Positions 32,462 to 43,698 of a stretch of 64,000 bases of DNA are shown here, piece after piece; positions within the stretch are counted from its first letter, which is position 1; each line of letters begins with the position of its first letter. A model generated the notes under the pieces. The model saw nothing but the letters and a program-made list of their open reading frames with translations, had not been told where the DNA came from and searched no databases. This stretch comes from Sycon ciliatum (taxonomy: Eukaryota > Porifera > Calcarea > Leucosolenida > Sycettidae). The translations under genes were made by a program, and so were the position numbers. The stretch covers positions 39,376,349 through 39,440,348 of the forward strand of contig NC_088644.1 in assembly GCF_964019385.1 (NCBI RefSeq), in the 5' to 3' direction.

Positions 32462-34978
32462 TCAGTGCTTTGGAATATCCTTGTGTCCGAATGCCAGGGT
32501 GTTGATACCATCCTCCAGAATGTAGCGCTTACTGTCGAATCCACAGAGGGCAATCTTGTGTAGCTCCTCTCCGTGAATGCAATGTCGTCGACTTCGAAGA
32601 ACATTCATTGTTCTCTTCAGCTGAGACTCCTCGACGAGACATGTTCGATAATCATCGACGGTTATGGTGTTTTTCAACACGCTTCTCTGCACACCTTTGG
32701 CACGCTTGCCATTGTCGTCGTTGTCTTCACAGCGGTATGCGTACATCTTGCTCCGCAAACCAATGAACTCCTTGATGGGTTTGCCACCTAGTTCGTCCTT
32801 GAACTTCCCTACCACTTTCTTGTTGACCGTGCTGTACAGGTGGTGGGATGGTGAATAGTTGGATGTGTCATAGGCTGTTATGTTGTTTGACATATCGATG
32901 TACAGATCATCCGTTTGAATATGTACGATCAGACTATCAGTATCAGTGTAGAGCAAACGTACATTTTGTCCATAGCGGGGTAGGAGAACTTCATAGTAAA
33001 AGGAATACATCAAGTGCTTCGACAGATCGAGGATGGCTGTACCCACATAAATGGGTTTATTGAGAGTCACCTTTGTCCTGGCAAACTCGATTGCTATCAG
33101 ATCGTTCTCAAAGGCTACACTGCGGATGTACGAAGGTTTGTTGATGCTTTTCTGGAGACGTGGTTTTTCATCCTGTTCACGAATGAGCTTGATGTTTACT
33201 CTGTTTCGAACGTTTTCCATGGTCTTGCCATATACAGCATTGTTCATCAACTACGATAAACAGGCATACAAAGAAAAGACAAGAAAAACAACAATAAGAA
33301 AACTGTTATCTTCAGGTCATTCACACTTCCAGTACATACTAGATCCCACACTATCGCTAAATACACACACACACACATGATGTGGAGTACCCACCTTATA
33401 GAAGTCTTTCTCGAAATCAGAAGTTGATAGCTTTCTCAGGTCAGTATTAGTGTCGATGTATGGCTTCATCCATGGGTGTTGTGTGAAGGAGAGCACACGA
33501 TGCACATCTGTAATCTCCACACCCAAGGACACATACTGCTGCAAGTTTCTGTAGTGCAGAACATAGTGCTCTTTCGGTAGTAGATTTGGCACCAGTTTCT
33601 TCGCTTCCAAACCGCTCACCTACAAGAGTACAGTATAGATATACACAAACCTTAGAAGATTAATACAAGCATATCCACCAGATAGACCATGACTTACCAT
33701 TAGTTTCTCTGCCATGTGGGTCTGATATGGAGAAAGCATATCTCGTGTCACCTTCATCTTCTCAGGAGCCAACGGATAATCATTCATCATGTCATGCACA
33801 CCATCTGGAATCCTTAAATCGCACTCCACCATGTATCCCGTCGAAGAGTCCATTGGATGATCGAGTACCGTCTCCAGAAGATCATCCGTCACTGCTTCAA
33901 AGCAGAAGTCCGACACGGGCAAGGGTTGAGACATGGCCCATCCATATAGATTGTTCGCATCTAAATATTGGATGAAGCTTGACGGCTCGTCTGGATTGTA
34001 TTCCGATAGATATCTGTTGTTGGCGGTGGCGTGTCTAGCGGACACCATGCTTATGCCACCTCTTTTGCCATGCTCAATGAAGTTGAACATGTCAATGTCG
34101 GAAATGAGATGAAGGGACACCTTCGTCATTTTCAGCAGCGAATCCCAGGCAAATCCCGGTAAGGTGAGGTAATTAGCGGGATCCAATCCATAGGTTGCGT
34201 GAGCAGTTCTTCTGAAGTTTTCGAAAACGTCAGCCAACAGCAGCACATCAGTCTCCAGGTAGAGGTCGTGATAGTCTCCTAGATCTTCACAGTCAAACGC
34301 AGTCCATACTGTTTGCGCATAGGCATAGTCTTCATCACTGATACCCTAGGGAATAGAAAATGTACACCAAAAAGAAAAACAAATCAACGAACTTATTTTA
34401 GTAGTTCGCCCACACAATCAATTATTTAGTATGAAGCTGCAGGAAGCGTTCAAACACATTTTGGCTTATTTTAGTACTTCGAAGTAAGATGGTGAAAAAA
34501 GAAAGAGAGAAAGATCTACTATATCTGTCACACTACTCACCGTGTTCGTTAGCGTTGAGTGGAATGCATCCTTGGGTGGTAGACGCGTTTCTTCGAATTG
34601 GTCGTACGACCCCATATATTCATACGGGTAGACACCCTTTCGTGTCAACAGTTTGCGTTCATCCTCGTCTGGAAATCGTGCGGATAGAAGGGCGAATGCA
34701 TCTGGTGGTGTAGCCGAAACCAACCGGTCTAGGGAGGTGTTCAAGAATGCCAGGCTGTCGATGAACTGGAACTGTCTCCATCCGAATGTGACATATTTTT
34801 CACTGTTGATGGGAATCACGTTGATAGCACCGAGACGCTTGGTCTGAGAAGAAGAAAGAAAAAGAGGAGACACAGTTTTAAGGTGCAGCTGTAAAGATGA
34901 ATATCAATCATATAAACGTGAATATGAGTACCAACATAGTAATGATCTTCCTTCTTAGAAAAACATCATGATCCACGC

Positions 34979-35014
<36 letters not shown>

Positions 35015-36909
35015 ACCACGCATATGTAACGTACCCGTTCTTGTCCTTTCTCGTTCACATACGTAATCTCATCAGTGGACGTTCTCCCAATGGCAGATAT
35101 GATGTGATGAGAATCGTATCCCTTCAAGTTATGAAAGATCACAGGAATCTTGATCTTGAATGGCTCAATCCGCATGTTCAGGTTACAATGGTTGTGTGCT
35201 GCACCACGGTAAGCACCGGTGATGTGACAGTGGTCACGTACACGATCGCTACCCAACGCTTCACCACAGATCCAACAGGAGACTACCGTTTCAAATTCAC
35301 GTTGCTGACTTTCTGAAATGATCATTTGACCAGCATTACATGCAAGAAGCTCATCACGGATAATCTCCTCCTCTTGCTCAAGTGACAGCAGAAAACAGAA
35401 CATAGAATCTTCTCCACGGTAGAAGAAACGGTTCGTGACGACGCCATCAGATCGTACTACAATGTACGAACAGGAACAGGCTACATGCTTGTTCTTTTGG
35501 AATGTCGAATGAACGATTTTCTTGACAGCGGACAGAGGTTCTATGAAGGCCTCACAATCGGCATAGATCACCTGCATTTGAGAGAGAGAGAGAGAGAGAG
35601 AGAAGTATGAATAGCAGCAGGGCCAACACCGAGTAAAACAGCAGAAAAGACAGATAGAGAATTAGGAATAGCTGCAGAGACAACACCGAGTAAAACAGCA
35701 GAAAGGTGAACAATCAGAGTCAAGAAACATGTGCAGGAAAGAAGAAAAACAAAAAAAACAAAAACAGACCACAGTGTGTTCACCTTGATTAAGTGTTCTA
35801 CTTACAAATGGGGCTTGAAGCTGCTTGTTCACATTCCTGAACATCACTCTATCGCCAGCCTTTGGCATCTCCACCGTAGCTTCAGGATGTTCACTGCAGT
35901 ACATCATATGATTATTCAATGCCTTCTCCGTGACGTGTGTTGAGAGACATCTGAAGCAGACGAAATGTGCTCGACGTGCTCCAGTAGCAACAAGACGACT
36001 GAATGACTTTATCCACACCCAGTGCTGCACCTCCACGTCATTGCGTTCGTCTTGGATGAGCAATACATTGATGGCGGACTGCGGTTGCTGAGAAATTCTT
36101 AACGGATATATGACTTTCTCTTCATATCCGAAGACGTTGATGTAAAGACCGTCGTTCAGTCTTTCGATGACTGGTATGTCTTCCAGTTTTGCTGGAAACT
36201 CGATGCCGCTCACATCCACAGTATCCGCATGTTCTGCGTACGACGATTGACGACATGGACGAGACTTGTCTGCCGAAAATTTAGCAGCCAGTATTGACCA
36301 TCTAAAGTACGGATGACATAAGACATGGACAGAACATACAGTTCAATCCATACACCATAACACAACACTGAAACCCCACTGCTATACTTACAGTAAACAC
36401 TTGTTGTCAGTGTTCTGCACGTTAACAATGGCCTTCTTCGACTTCAACTCCGGTGGCAAGGGGATGTACGAACTTCCTCCAAGTACACAATAGCGTGACA
36501 TTTCGATGTGTAAACAGGAAATCCGTTCAACTACCCAACCTGATCCATGACGAACGAAATCATCAAGACGAGCGTTGATCTGAGCAATCATCGTACTGAG
36601 AAGGTCCCTCAGCTCCATGGTGTTGAGCACCAGCGTTGTACTCGATCGGAAGAAGAATGTGTTGGAAACCATTTGTCCTGTAGCAGGATTCAGCTTCTGC
36701 ATCACCACCTGAACTACCAAAGAACACTTGTACTGACCCCATTGCTCAATATTCTCTTCAAGAAGCAGCTCCAGCGACGGTAGAACATGAGAGAAAAACT
36801 TTAGTACATCTGCAAACTCTTGATCAGGACAATAACTAAAGAATTGCAACAGATCAGATGATCTCACTACATCAAAAGACTGACGAGGTTTCTTCCGAAG
36901 GGGTTCCAT
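32462..36909 (-). CDS. Protein-primed DNA polymerase B, seven exons (1171 aa)
   Basis: Exons (minus strand, GT-AG, phases agree): 36909-36392, 36301-35806, 35571-35035, 34843-34541, 34345-33698, 33619-33395, 33250-32462. Introns are 78-234 bp. The start at 36909 (MEPLRKKPRQSF) is downstream of a TATA box (TATAAAAATAGG, about 36969-36980). Residues about 170-190 read NTDNKCLLWSILAAKF, a block typical of Polinton polymerases. Exon 2 has a C2H2 finger (FVCFRC...HMMYC). Exon 3 opens with VIYADCEAF (exonuclease Asp/Glu) and carries CWICGE...VRDHCHITGAYRGAAHNHCN. Motif A is YLDANNLYGWAM (Asp about 747). Motif B is KDFYK|LMNNAVYGK, cut by intron 6. Motif C is LLYTDTDSL (about 1010). It should replicate the element from its TIRs. 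Confidence 0.92.
35572..35805 (-). other. PolB intron 2 with an internal direct repeat
   Basis: Two near-identical segments of about 35 bp, sharing ACACCGAGTAAAACAGCAGAAA, lie about 55 bp apart. A (GA)n run adjoins the acceptor side of exon 3. The other five introns show nothing special apart from an (AC)n tract in intron 3. Confidence 0.6.
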
Positions 36910-37237
36910 CCTGAGCAGGGGTGGTGGCGGACAACCACACAATGGCTTGACAAGGTACCGAGGACCTATTTTTATAGGGTTTTCGTAATAGTTGAATTCG
37001 GAATAACTGGTTGTTTTTTCAATTAACCAATCCACTCATCTCCCGCTGGAAACAATTAACCACTTACCGCACTTCCCGCTGAAAACATGTGACCAATTAG
37101 CGCACTTCCCGCTGAAATCACGTTCATCCTTTTATCGCGCATTGACCCATGTTCCACACTTCACAGTGAAATCAGTGCTGCAATGATGTACTGTGACGTC
37201 AATGCATGGATGCCTGATCTGTGCATCTGAGGTCAAG
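36910..37237 (-). promoter_or_regulatory. PolB promoter: TATA box and three 33-bp repeats with CCAAT and TTCCCGC
   Basis: Reading the plus strand, CCCGCTG-containing units sit at about 37021-37053, 37054-37086 and 37087-37119. Each has a CCAAT-like part (TTAACCAATCC, TTAACCACTT, GTGACCAATTAG) followed by TCCCGCTGRAA. TTCCCGC is an E2F core. On the polB strand they lie about 60-150 bp upstream of TATAAAAATAGG (about 36975). Confidence 0.65.
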
Positions 37238-37534
37238 ATGAATCCGGTATTCCAGCAGCTAAAAGTTCGAGAAAGAATTGTTGTATGTCGAAAAGAATTA
37301 TACGAGAGGAAAGCTAGAAAAATTCTACACCTCATGGACCTTTCGATTACGGACATAGATGGAAAACTAATTGACTTATGTCAATGGAAAGATTCCAAAC
37401 CCGAACAAAAAAAGACACGGCATGTCGCGAGCAACGTTTTGGTTTTTGGCGCGCACCGTGTTCACCGTGTTCTCCAAGGTCGTCACCTTCCCGGAGGCGG
37501 GACCCGGCGGGACGGGACTTGGCGGGACCTATAA
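37238..37534 (+). CDS. Possible small Polinton gene (up to 98 aa)
   Basis: ATG 37238 opens a frame starting MNPVFQQLKVRERIVVCRKE that stays protein-like (helical, charged) for about 60 codons, then runs into the GC-rich promoter of the next gene. It has no known motif. It could be a real small gene, an upstream ORF, or chance. A long transcript from here would enter the gene at 37632. Confidence 0.3.
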   Translation: MNPVFQQLKVRERIVVCRKELYERKARKILHLMDLSITDIDGKLIDLCQWKDSKPEQKKTRHVASNVLVFGAHRVHRVLQGRHLPGGGTRRDGTWRDL

Positions 37535-37536
37535 AA
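37461..37536 (+). promoter_or_regulatory. Promoter of the gene at 37632
   Basis: A 28-bp box at 37461-37488 (TTCACCGTGTTCTCCAAGG...) is identical to 22052-22079. Three GGCGGGAC or closely similar motifs (37495-37528) follow, then the TATA box TATAAAAC at 37530. Box-to-TATA distance is 42 bp here and at 22121. Confidence 0.7.
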
Positions 37537-37574
37537 CCTGATATAATTTCATTTTTGGTTCACAATTCATTTTT

Positions 37575-37608
37575 GAGTCCATTGGATGATCGAGTACCGT
37601 CTCCAGAA
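37575..37608 (+). repeat. 34-bp copy of polB coding sequence in a 5' leader
   Basis: Identical to plus-strand 33846-33879, which is the complement of polB exon 5. It starts GAGTCCATTGGATGATCGAG. It lies between the TATA at 37530 and ATG 37632. Confidence 0.95.
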
Positions 37609-37631
37609 TTTCTCTCTCTATCAGATCAAAG

Positions 37632-38369
37632 ATGTCGGCCTGGTCAACCTCCGAACCATATGTTGAGAAGTGGTATTTATTTTCTTGTAGAAAGGATGAA
37701 TTGACCGTGCGCTTACTGACAGATATTTGTACAGCGTATGAACTGAGGCCTCTTTTACTGCACCCGGATCGGGTAGACATGACTCCAATGGAGATTGCGG
37801 AGTATCTGTGTAGGGTGTCGTCGCGCGTTCTCGTGAGCGGTGACAAACTCCAACGTCTACCCAAGATAGTTGTAGACGGTGTTGCAGACTACGGAAGCCC
37901 ATCAAGCCGGGATACAGGCAGACTGCTGCGCTGCTGGGACGACGGGCGCAGATCAATGTACAACGTGATGAAGGCTGCAGGTGTTCTGGATATTGTCGAA
38001 GAGACATTTCAAAATGGTGAGCAGATCGAAGCTCAGGAACTCATCCGTGTCATCAAGGATCTCAATGAGCGCAAGGTCTTTCGAAAAGACGGGGATACAC
38101 AAGCGACGACGAAATCTGTCCGCCTCTCAGTCATGTCGACGAGGATAACCCGTGTTGTTGTGCGTGTCGGCACGATCGACATTGACGATGAAGGATATCC
38201 TGAGAAGATGCCGGAAGTCTCGTGTGATACTGTAGTAAGCCGGAAGCGCAAGGCCGATGATGACCTGGATGAATCAATTGTCACGATTCAGGCTTCGAAC
38301 ACATGGTCAAAAAAACGGAAAATGATCCGAAAAATTGAAATTACAAGTCAAAATACTGCAAAACTATGA
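37632..38369 (+). CDS. Polinton protein of unknown function, probably nuclear (245 aa)
   Basis: The ATG at 37632 (AAGATGTCGG) lies about 70 bp after the expected cap site. The N-terminal half is helical (WYLFSCRKDELTVRLLTDIC, MTPMEIAEYLCRVSSRVL). The C-terminal part has two basic clusters, SRKRKADD and KKRKMIRK, that look like nuclear localisation signals. I recognise no family. It has its own TATA promoter, is divergent from polB and is the gene closest to the right TIR. Its 5' leader contains a 34-nt copy of polB exon 5 sequence in antisense sense (37575-37608). Confidence 0.8.
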   Translation: MSAWSTSEPYVEKWYLFSCRKDELTVRLLTDICTAYELRPLLLHPDRVDMTPMEIAEYLCRVSSRVLVSGDKLQRLPKIVVDGVADYGSPSSRDTGRLLRCWDDGRRSMYNVMKAAGVLDIVEETFQNGEQIEAQELIRVIKDLNERKVFRKDGDTQATTKSVRLSVMSTRITRVVVRVGTIDIDDEGYPEKMPEVSCDTVVSRKRKADDDLDESIVTIQASNTWSKKRKMIRKIEITSQNTAKL

Positions 38370-38518
38370 GTTCTGATTAATATAAAATTGGAAAAAGTGA
38401 GATAACATTGACATTAGAAATAGTAATATTTTAGACAGCGGAATGCAATATTATGATGTAGGGCAGGACATAACACCCACCCCTAAAAATCAAAATTAAT
38501 GATACATGCAGAATTCCA

Positions 38519-38767
38519 AATCATGACACCATATTACCTTATTGTTTAGGGTAGAGCATAACACCCCAATACATATTTTCAATAATACCCCCTTTTTTTT
38601 TGAGGTAGGGGCACCCCCTGGCACATATTTTTATCCGCAAAAAAACCGGGCCAAAAATAATTTTCACCGCAAAAATGGGGTACTATTAGTACCCCATTTT
38701 TCAATAATACCCCATTTTTTGGGACCCGGGCGCCCCCTGTCCCAGAACCCGCTCGTTCCTTACTACT
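38519..38767 (-). repeat. Polinton right terminal inverted repeat, 249 bp
   Basis: Exact reverse complement of 20795-21043 by eye. The outer end reads CCTTACTACT and is followed by the target duplication TAAGTG. Confidence 0.95.
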
Positions 38768-38773
38768 TAAGTG
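38768..38773. repeat. Right target-site duplication TAAGTG
   Basis: Matches 20789-20794 in direct orientation. Confidence 0.95.
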
Positions 38774-39346
38774 AATAGGATACTAATAACTGCGAGTAAA
38801 CGGGGGGGGGGGAGAGAGAGAGAGAGAATACGATGTATCTGTGATACTACGTGCGGGTTACTGAACTGCACGGGGAGGAAGAGCAGAGCGATCAGCAGCA
38901 ACTCGAACTACTCCCTACAGGCGTATGGTACACATGCATGCTTAAACTCAGGTAGCCGGGTAATTGTGTGGACCTCACCAGGGAGAGCGTTCCACAGCAG
39001 AGCACCAGCAACAGAAAATCTCCGCTGACCGCGGCGGCTACGGTTTGCCTGGCTTAGTAGGCCATTTGACTGCTGATGGCGGGTAGGGGTGCCTTGTGCT
39101 GGGGTCAGAAGCTGGGCTGCTGCCTTAGTCTCTCACTTGGCGCCGCAGCCTGTCTCAGAGTCGCGCCGCAGTGTGCTTCGTCTAGAACTCGACAGAGTCG
39201 ACACGCCAAGGAGCCCTCGATCTTTGATGGAAAGCCTTCTCAGTTCCGAGAGTGAGCCTTCTCCATGGAGCTAGCAATGAGATCGTTTGGAATTACGGCA
39301 CCAGCAGCTATTTTAAAGGTGGAAATGCCAAGTAAATATTCAACTT
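38774..39346. other. Non-coding stretch right of the Polinton
   Basis: Begins with a G run and (GA)n at about 38810-38830. A frame with RAFHSRAPATENLR at about 38980-39030 may be a retroelement remnant, but I cannot assign it. Confidence 0.4.
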
Positions 39347-41950
39347 GTGGCTGATAGCATCGCTCGATACCGGCATGCAGTTTTCGTCATGATAAGCCGA
39401 GCCTGGATCTTGCCGGACCAACCAGAATGGGGCTGCTACGGGGCCTGGTTCGGTATGCGGGAACGCAGAGGTTCGCTCACAGGTCGCCAAGCCGCCATTG
39501 GGCCTATGCAGATGGCAGGCCAGCCGCCGACTATGCCAGAGCACGGAAGCTTGCCCTCCTGCGTCGGACGGCTCCACGGCTTGCGAAGCTCACTCCTGAG
39601 GAGAGGGAGCGTCTAAGCTGGCAGGGTGGCTGCTTTGCTTACAGGAAGCTGCCTGTTTTGTTTTCCACTATAAAATAAAGTATACAACAAAGCTGGGACA
39701 AGTGGCAAAGGATTGTCGTCTAACCCAAACGCCGGTCACCAGTGCCAGCGGAAGAACAGGGTGTGTCACCGTGTTGACTGGTGATGGGGCAACTCGGGTG
39801 GACTCAACCCCTCGTCAATCCAAGTTGGCAACCGGTTCAACAGCCTGACGATAGAGGAGCCGACGCTTGAAGAGGACACCGTGGCAACGGATTCCAGCTA
39901 TTAAAGGAAGAGTTAACGGTCGGCAGGCCTCAGTACTCTGGCTCTATGCACAATTTCGCATCGGACTCGTTCGTACGGAACCACAACATCCCGGCGGTGA
40001 CCATTGCCGACATGATGTAAGACTACTAAGGGTCACTCTGGCTGATGGCTCCTCAACATCATCAAATCTGCACCGGACCAGGCATGTCGAGGTCGTCATG
40101 AAGGACCACATCAAAATCGTTGTTTCTCTTCCAAACCTCCCTCTTATGGAACTGCCTCCCACCAAGACTAACTGCAGAACCATCCATTATTGTTTTCAAG
40201 AATGAGCTTCGCAAACTCGCTTGCAAACATAGTGCTTCGCTCTCCGGTATGCCTACGCCATGTACATAACCCCCCCCCCCGTGTGCTCCCCAACGCATTC
40301 ACGCTGCACAACTTTTCACTACTTTCACTTTAGCTCATACGTGTACATGTACATGTACATGTACATCCTTCAAAGCGGTGAACCCCTTGATAGGCGACAA
40401 GCCTCTGGGTCATCCTAATAAAGATATTATATTATATTATTAAAAGGACTTCAGTGACTCGCAGTCCTTCACCGTATCCCCATTGACCTGTTATGATGCA
40501 ATACTTGGCAAGCCCTGGTTGGTGAGACGCAGCCCTGCAATAGACTTTCAAACCCAATGAAGTTTACTTTTTTTTTTAAGAAACTCTAGTCGCTAAGGTC
40601 CTCACCAGCCATCGGAGCCACCGTCCAGATAATCCATATCAGCTGCCGTCACCTATGGAAGCCATGATGATATCCGGCACTCAAGCCAGCCATGAATTGA
40701 GGAAAGGCGCTCAAGGAACTTGGCTTGGGTCACCGCTGCAGAGGAAGATGTCGGCAAACCGCCCACGGCTGATTTGCAACCAGATCATCAAAGGCAGCTG
40801 AGCGAATTGCTAGGCCAGTATTCGAATGTCTTCCCAGATGATCTTCCAACTGACCTGCCGCCACTGAGGAACATCGACCAGGAGATCCTGACGGAGGAAA
40901 AGCTACCCTACCATCTCGAGCAGCTTATAGCCTTCCCAAGCCAGAGATGGAGGCCAGATTATGGAGCTTCTGCGGACTTTGTTGAACCCAGTAAGTCTCT
41001 TTATGTTGCTCCGGTGTTCTTTGTAAAACATCTGACAGTTCGTTATGGCTGAGTTAGTTGTGATTGGAGGAATTTGAACAAGATTATACAGTTATAATTG
41101 AAGGCATGTGTGACTTATTCCATGCCGTTCAGGATAGAATGATAATTTCACCAAGCTCGACTTGTGTGCGGGATACAGTCAAAATACTAGCAGAATCCGT
41201 CAAGAAGATGTACCAAAGACGGCTATAAAGACGACTATAAACACCCCACTTGGCAGCCTACGGTTGTTTACCTCAAAACCGAGCTGAATCTCACAAAAAG
41301 GGAAGCAAGATGGGCTGAATTCCTTGCGGACTACGATTACGTAGTGAAGTGAAAGCCTGCCAAGCATAATACTAGTATTGCTGATGTACTCTCCCAAGGT
41401 CCTGACCTGCTGTAGTAGAACTGTAGTGAGTGATTGATCAAGTTGTCCACTGATCCTACCAGAACTGCATCAATTTTTAATGCAATAGAATGTGCACTGG
41501 AACCCAATGCCGGAGAGGGTAGCCAAAACGATTTCCGAGACTCATACCGACATGATGAGCAGCCGCGGCTAGCCGCGTACCCAATAATTCAGAGATACTA
41601 AAGAGGTTTGTCAAATCCTGTGGCATTTGTCAGTATTGCAATGGTGGACAGCCTTGGTATGGATGGCTTCAATCCCTCCCAGTATACCAAATACCGTATT
41701 TTCGGAAATTATCGCCAGTCTTTTCTTACCGCATGTCTGAAATATTAGTGAGCGCCGCACCATTTCAGGGCTTTTGCATGCCTGTGTTTTCAAAGTGGGT
41801 GAAATTGTAGGCTTCCCAAACTGCTAAGCAACATGGCCGGTATTGCTGACAATACGGTGAACCTTGGAAGGACATTTCAATGGATTTCATTGTTGGGTTG
41901 CCTGAGACAGTGAGACCCCTAGACCGGCTAACTAAAGCTGCTCACTTTAG
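39347..41950 (+). pseudogene. Decayed Ty3/Gypsy retrotransposon
   Basis: Fragments appear in Gypsy order in several frames with stops: a gag nucleocapsid-like piece (LAKLTPEERERLSWQGGCF, about 39590), a protease-like piece (LADGSSTSS, about 40040), AILGKPWL (about 40500), the region before RT (40720-41052: ELLGQYSNVFPDDLPTDLPP), an RNase H tail (NLTKREARWAEFLADYDYVV, about 41290), an integrase zinc segment (about 41600) and an integrase core piece (SMDFIVGLPETV ... LTKAAHFS, about 41880-41950). It is interrupted at about 40369-40440 by an unrelated repeat end. It is far more decayed than the Gypsy copy at the window start and cannot be functional. Confidence 0.8.
40369..40440 (+). repeat. Dispersed repeat 3' end, copy 1
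   Basis: Shares GCGGTGAACCCC, TAGGCGA and GGGTCATCCTAATAAAG, followed by an ATT-rich tail, with copy 2 at 43114-43184. The AT-rich simple tail suggests the 3' end of a SINE or non-LTR element. Confidence 0.7.
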
Positions 41951-43113
41951 TCCCCACTACTTCTAACGTTGACACCAAAGGCTCACAAGGGTTCACAAGG
42001 GTTCAGCTGATCTCTACACAAGATGTACATGTACTCCATTTTCATCTCACTTATGGATCTCACTCCCGATCGAGCATGGTCCCCTAGTGGTGCATACACC
42101 AGTCACCGTACCAGTAGTCTCTTCCTAAGCCTAGGGCTAAGGGTAACCACGTTTCCTCTTGGTCTCTTTCCTTAGGGTCGTCCCTTCCCTAAGCCAAGGT
42201 TGGCCTCTCTTCCTGAAGGCAAGTCAAACCTAACTAAAGGAGAGGCCAGATGGGTGGGCAAGCCTTTTTTTTTTTTAGGAAGGATGAATGGCTAACAGTG
42301 AAATATCAACAAGAACGCAGACATACAAAGCAGCAACAGGCGATTCAGAGCACTAGTATTGTAACATAATCTTTAATTTTGGTGAAAAACTAGATTTCTC
42401 GTTGGCACGGAAACCGCAAAAATTCCAGACATGGTGAGTGACACATAAAACATACAAGAAGCTGGCATGAACCTAAACAGTAGTAAGAAATCAATGGTGT
42501 CTAATTATACACGGCTAAGAACACAACACACTCAGTAACGACTAAACCAAGCGCCAGCGGGATCCAAAGGACTGCGCTCACACGGCTAGCTCTGCAGGTC
42601 TACCGTGGAAGTGGCATACAGGTTAAAACGCGACGCGCTATCGGTCGCCAATCAGTATCAATTTAAAAATGGCAGAATCTGTAAAATCCGAATATGAAGA
42701 TTTGTAGCAGCAGCCAAAGAAGCAGCTTCTCCTCAACAGTAATAATTTGCTTTTTTGTGAATGTTGCTCTCCATATTAGGTTAGATGTCATGATTATTAT
42801 TAGGTCGGCCTCTCTTTCTCACACACGCACTGTCTCTCTGTCTCTGTGCTAGCTAGATAGATACACGGCAGAAATACAAATACTCGTGAGTGAACAGTTC
42901 AAAAGTAAATTATGAAATAACAGTCAACCGGAAGGATGTCTGTTTGGTTGTATAGCGGAGCGGTGTAACGTCTCATCTAGTCGGAACCCAATCAAGGCAA
43001 CTGCAACAGAATATAGACAGCACAAACAAAGACACAGACAACAGTTAAATTAATGTCTTACAAAGCTATGTTGTCCTTGACTTGCCAATCATCTAAATTG
43101 TCATACCACAACC
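41951..43113. other. Intergenic stretch without recognisable gene
   Basis: AT-rich sequence with a poly(T) run near 42266 and short TC repeats near 42810. It may contain the rest of the decayed Gypsy element. No gene is supported. Confidence 0.4.
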
Positions 43114-43184
43114 ATTCAATGCGGTGAACCCCTCGATAGGCGATTATTGCCTTTGGGTCATCCTAATAAAGTTATTATTATTAC
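43114..43184 (+). repeat. Dispersed repeat 3' end, copy 2
   Basis: See copy 1 at 40369-40440; same order of blocks, same ATT-rich tail. Confidence 0.7.
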
Positions 43185-43698
43185 TTCCTTCCGCCCAAGC
43201 AAAATTTTCGCTTATCTTTACACTTTTTACTGGTACATTCCAGGTTCTCAGAACGGCTCCTGACGACTCAGAATGAGGTGAGGAGTCGTTGAACATCAAG
43301 AGAAACTCTCCAAGTCGAAAAATCTAGAAGTCATTCTTCGTCAACAGCCGACGCAGTACTTGTTGTCGGGTAGTACTTCGCACTTCCCAGAAGCGCAAAT
43401 ACTTCGTATCGACACTTTTCCAAGCGCTTCACCTCTACTCCTTCATGAGTACTCCTTCTCTAGCCTAGTCTAGGTGTTTCCTTTACTCTTTGCCGACTTC
43501 GCCGACTTGTTTGGAACTGGTACGCCTGAACCAGCAGATTTGTGCGATGGTGAAGTGCACAAGATGCAAAAATTGCTGTCAGACACCTGTCAGTGGGCTG
43601 AAGGAGATAAGCGAAAATTTTACCTGGGCAAAGGAAGTATTAAAATACTCTCTCTACTACTGTGAATCAAGAATATTTCGTATGCTTAAAAAAATCGC

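Larger units (their letters stand above)
20795..38767. mobile_element. Complete Polinton/Maverick element, 17,973 bp
   Basis: The ends are 249-bp terminal inverted repeats starting AGTAGTAAGG, flanked by a 6-bp direct duplication TAAGTG (20789-20794 and 38768-38773). Long TIRs and 6-bp duplications are Polinton hallmarks. The cargo includes protein-primed DNA polymerase B, DDE integrase, adenain-type protease, A32-type ATPase, and major and minor capsid candidates, which together define the group. The structural genes and protease-integrase are on the plus strand and polB is on the minus strand, converging at about 32.35-32.46 kb. By eye the TIR copies have no difference and most ORFs are clearly open, so insertion is recent. 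Confidence 0.97.

Noticed and set aside
37529-37864. Minus-strand ORF containing LETVLDHPMDS, as a second polymerase fragment
   Set aside because: Only the 34-bp copied segment resembles polB; the rest is the complement of the 37632 gene.
20795-38767. Assembly artefact joining a free virus to the host sequence
   Set aside because: The precise 6-bp duplication at both borders is what real integration leaves; a chimera would not create it.
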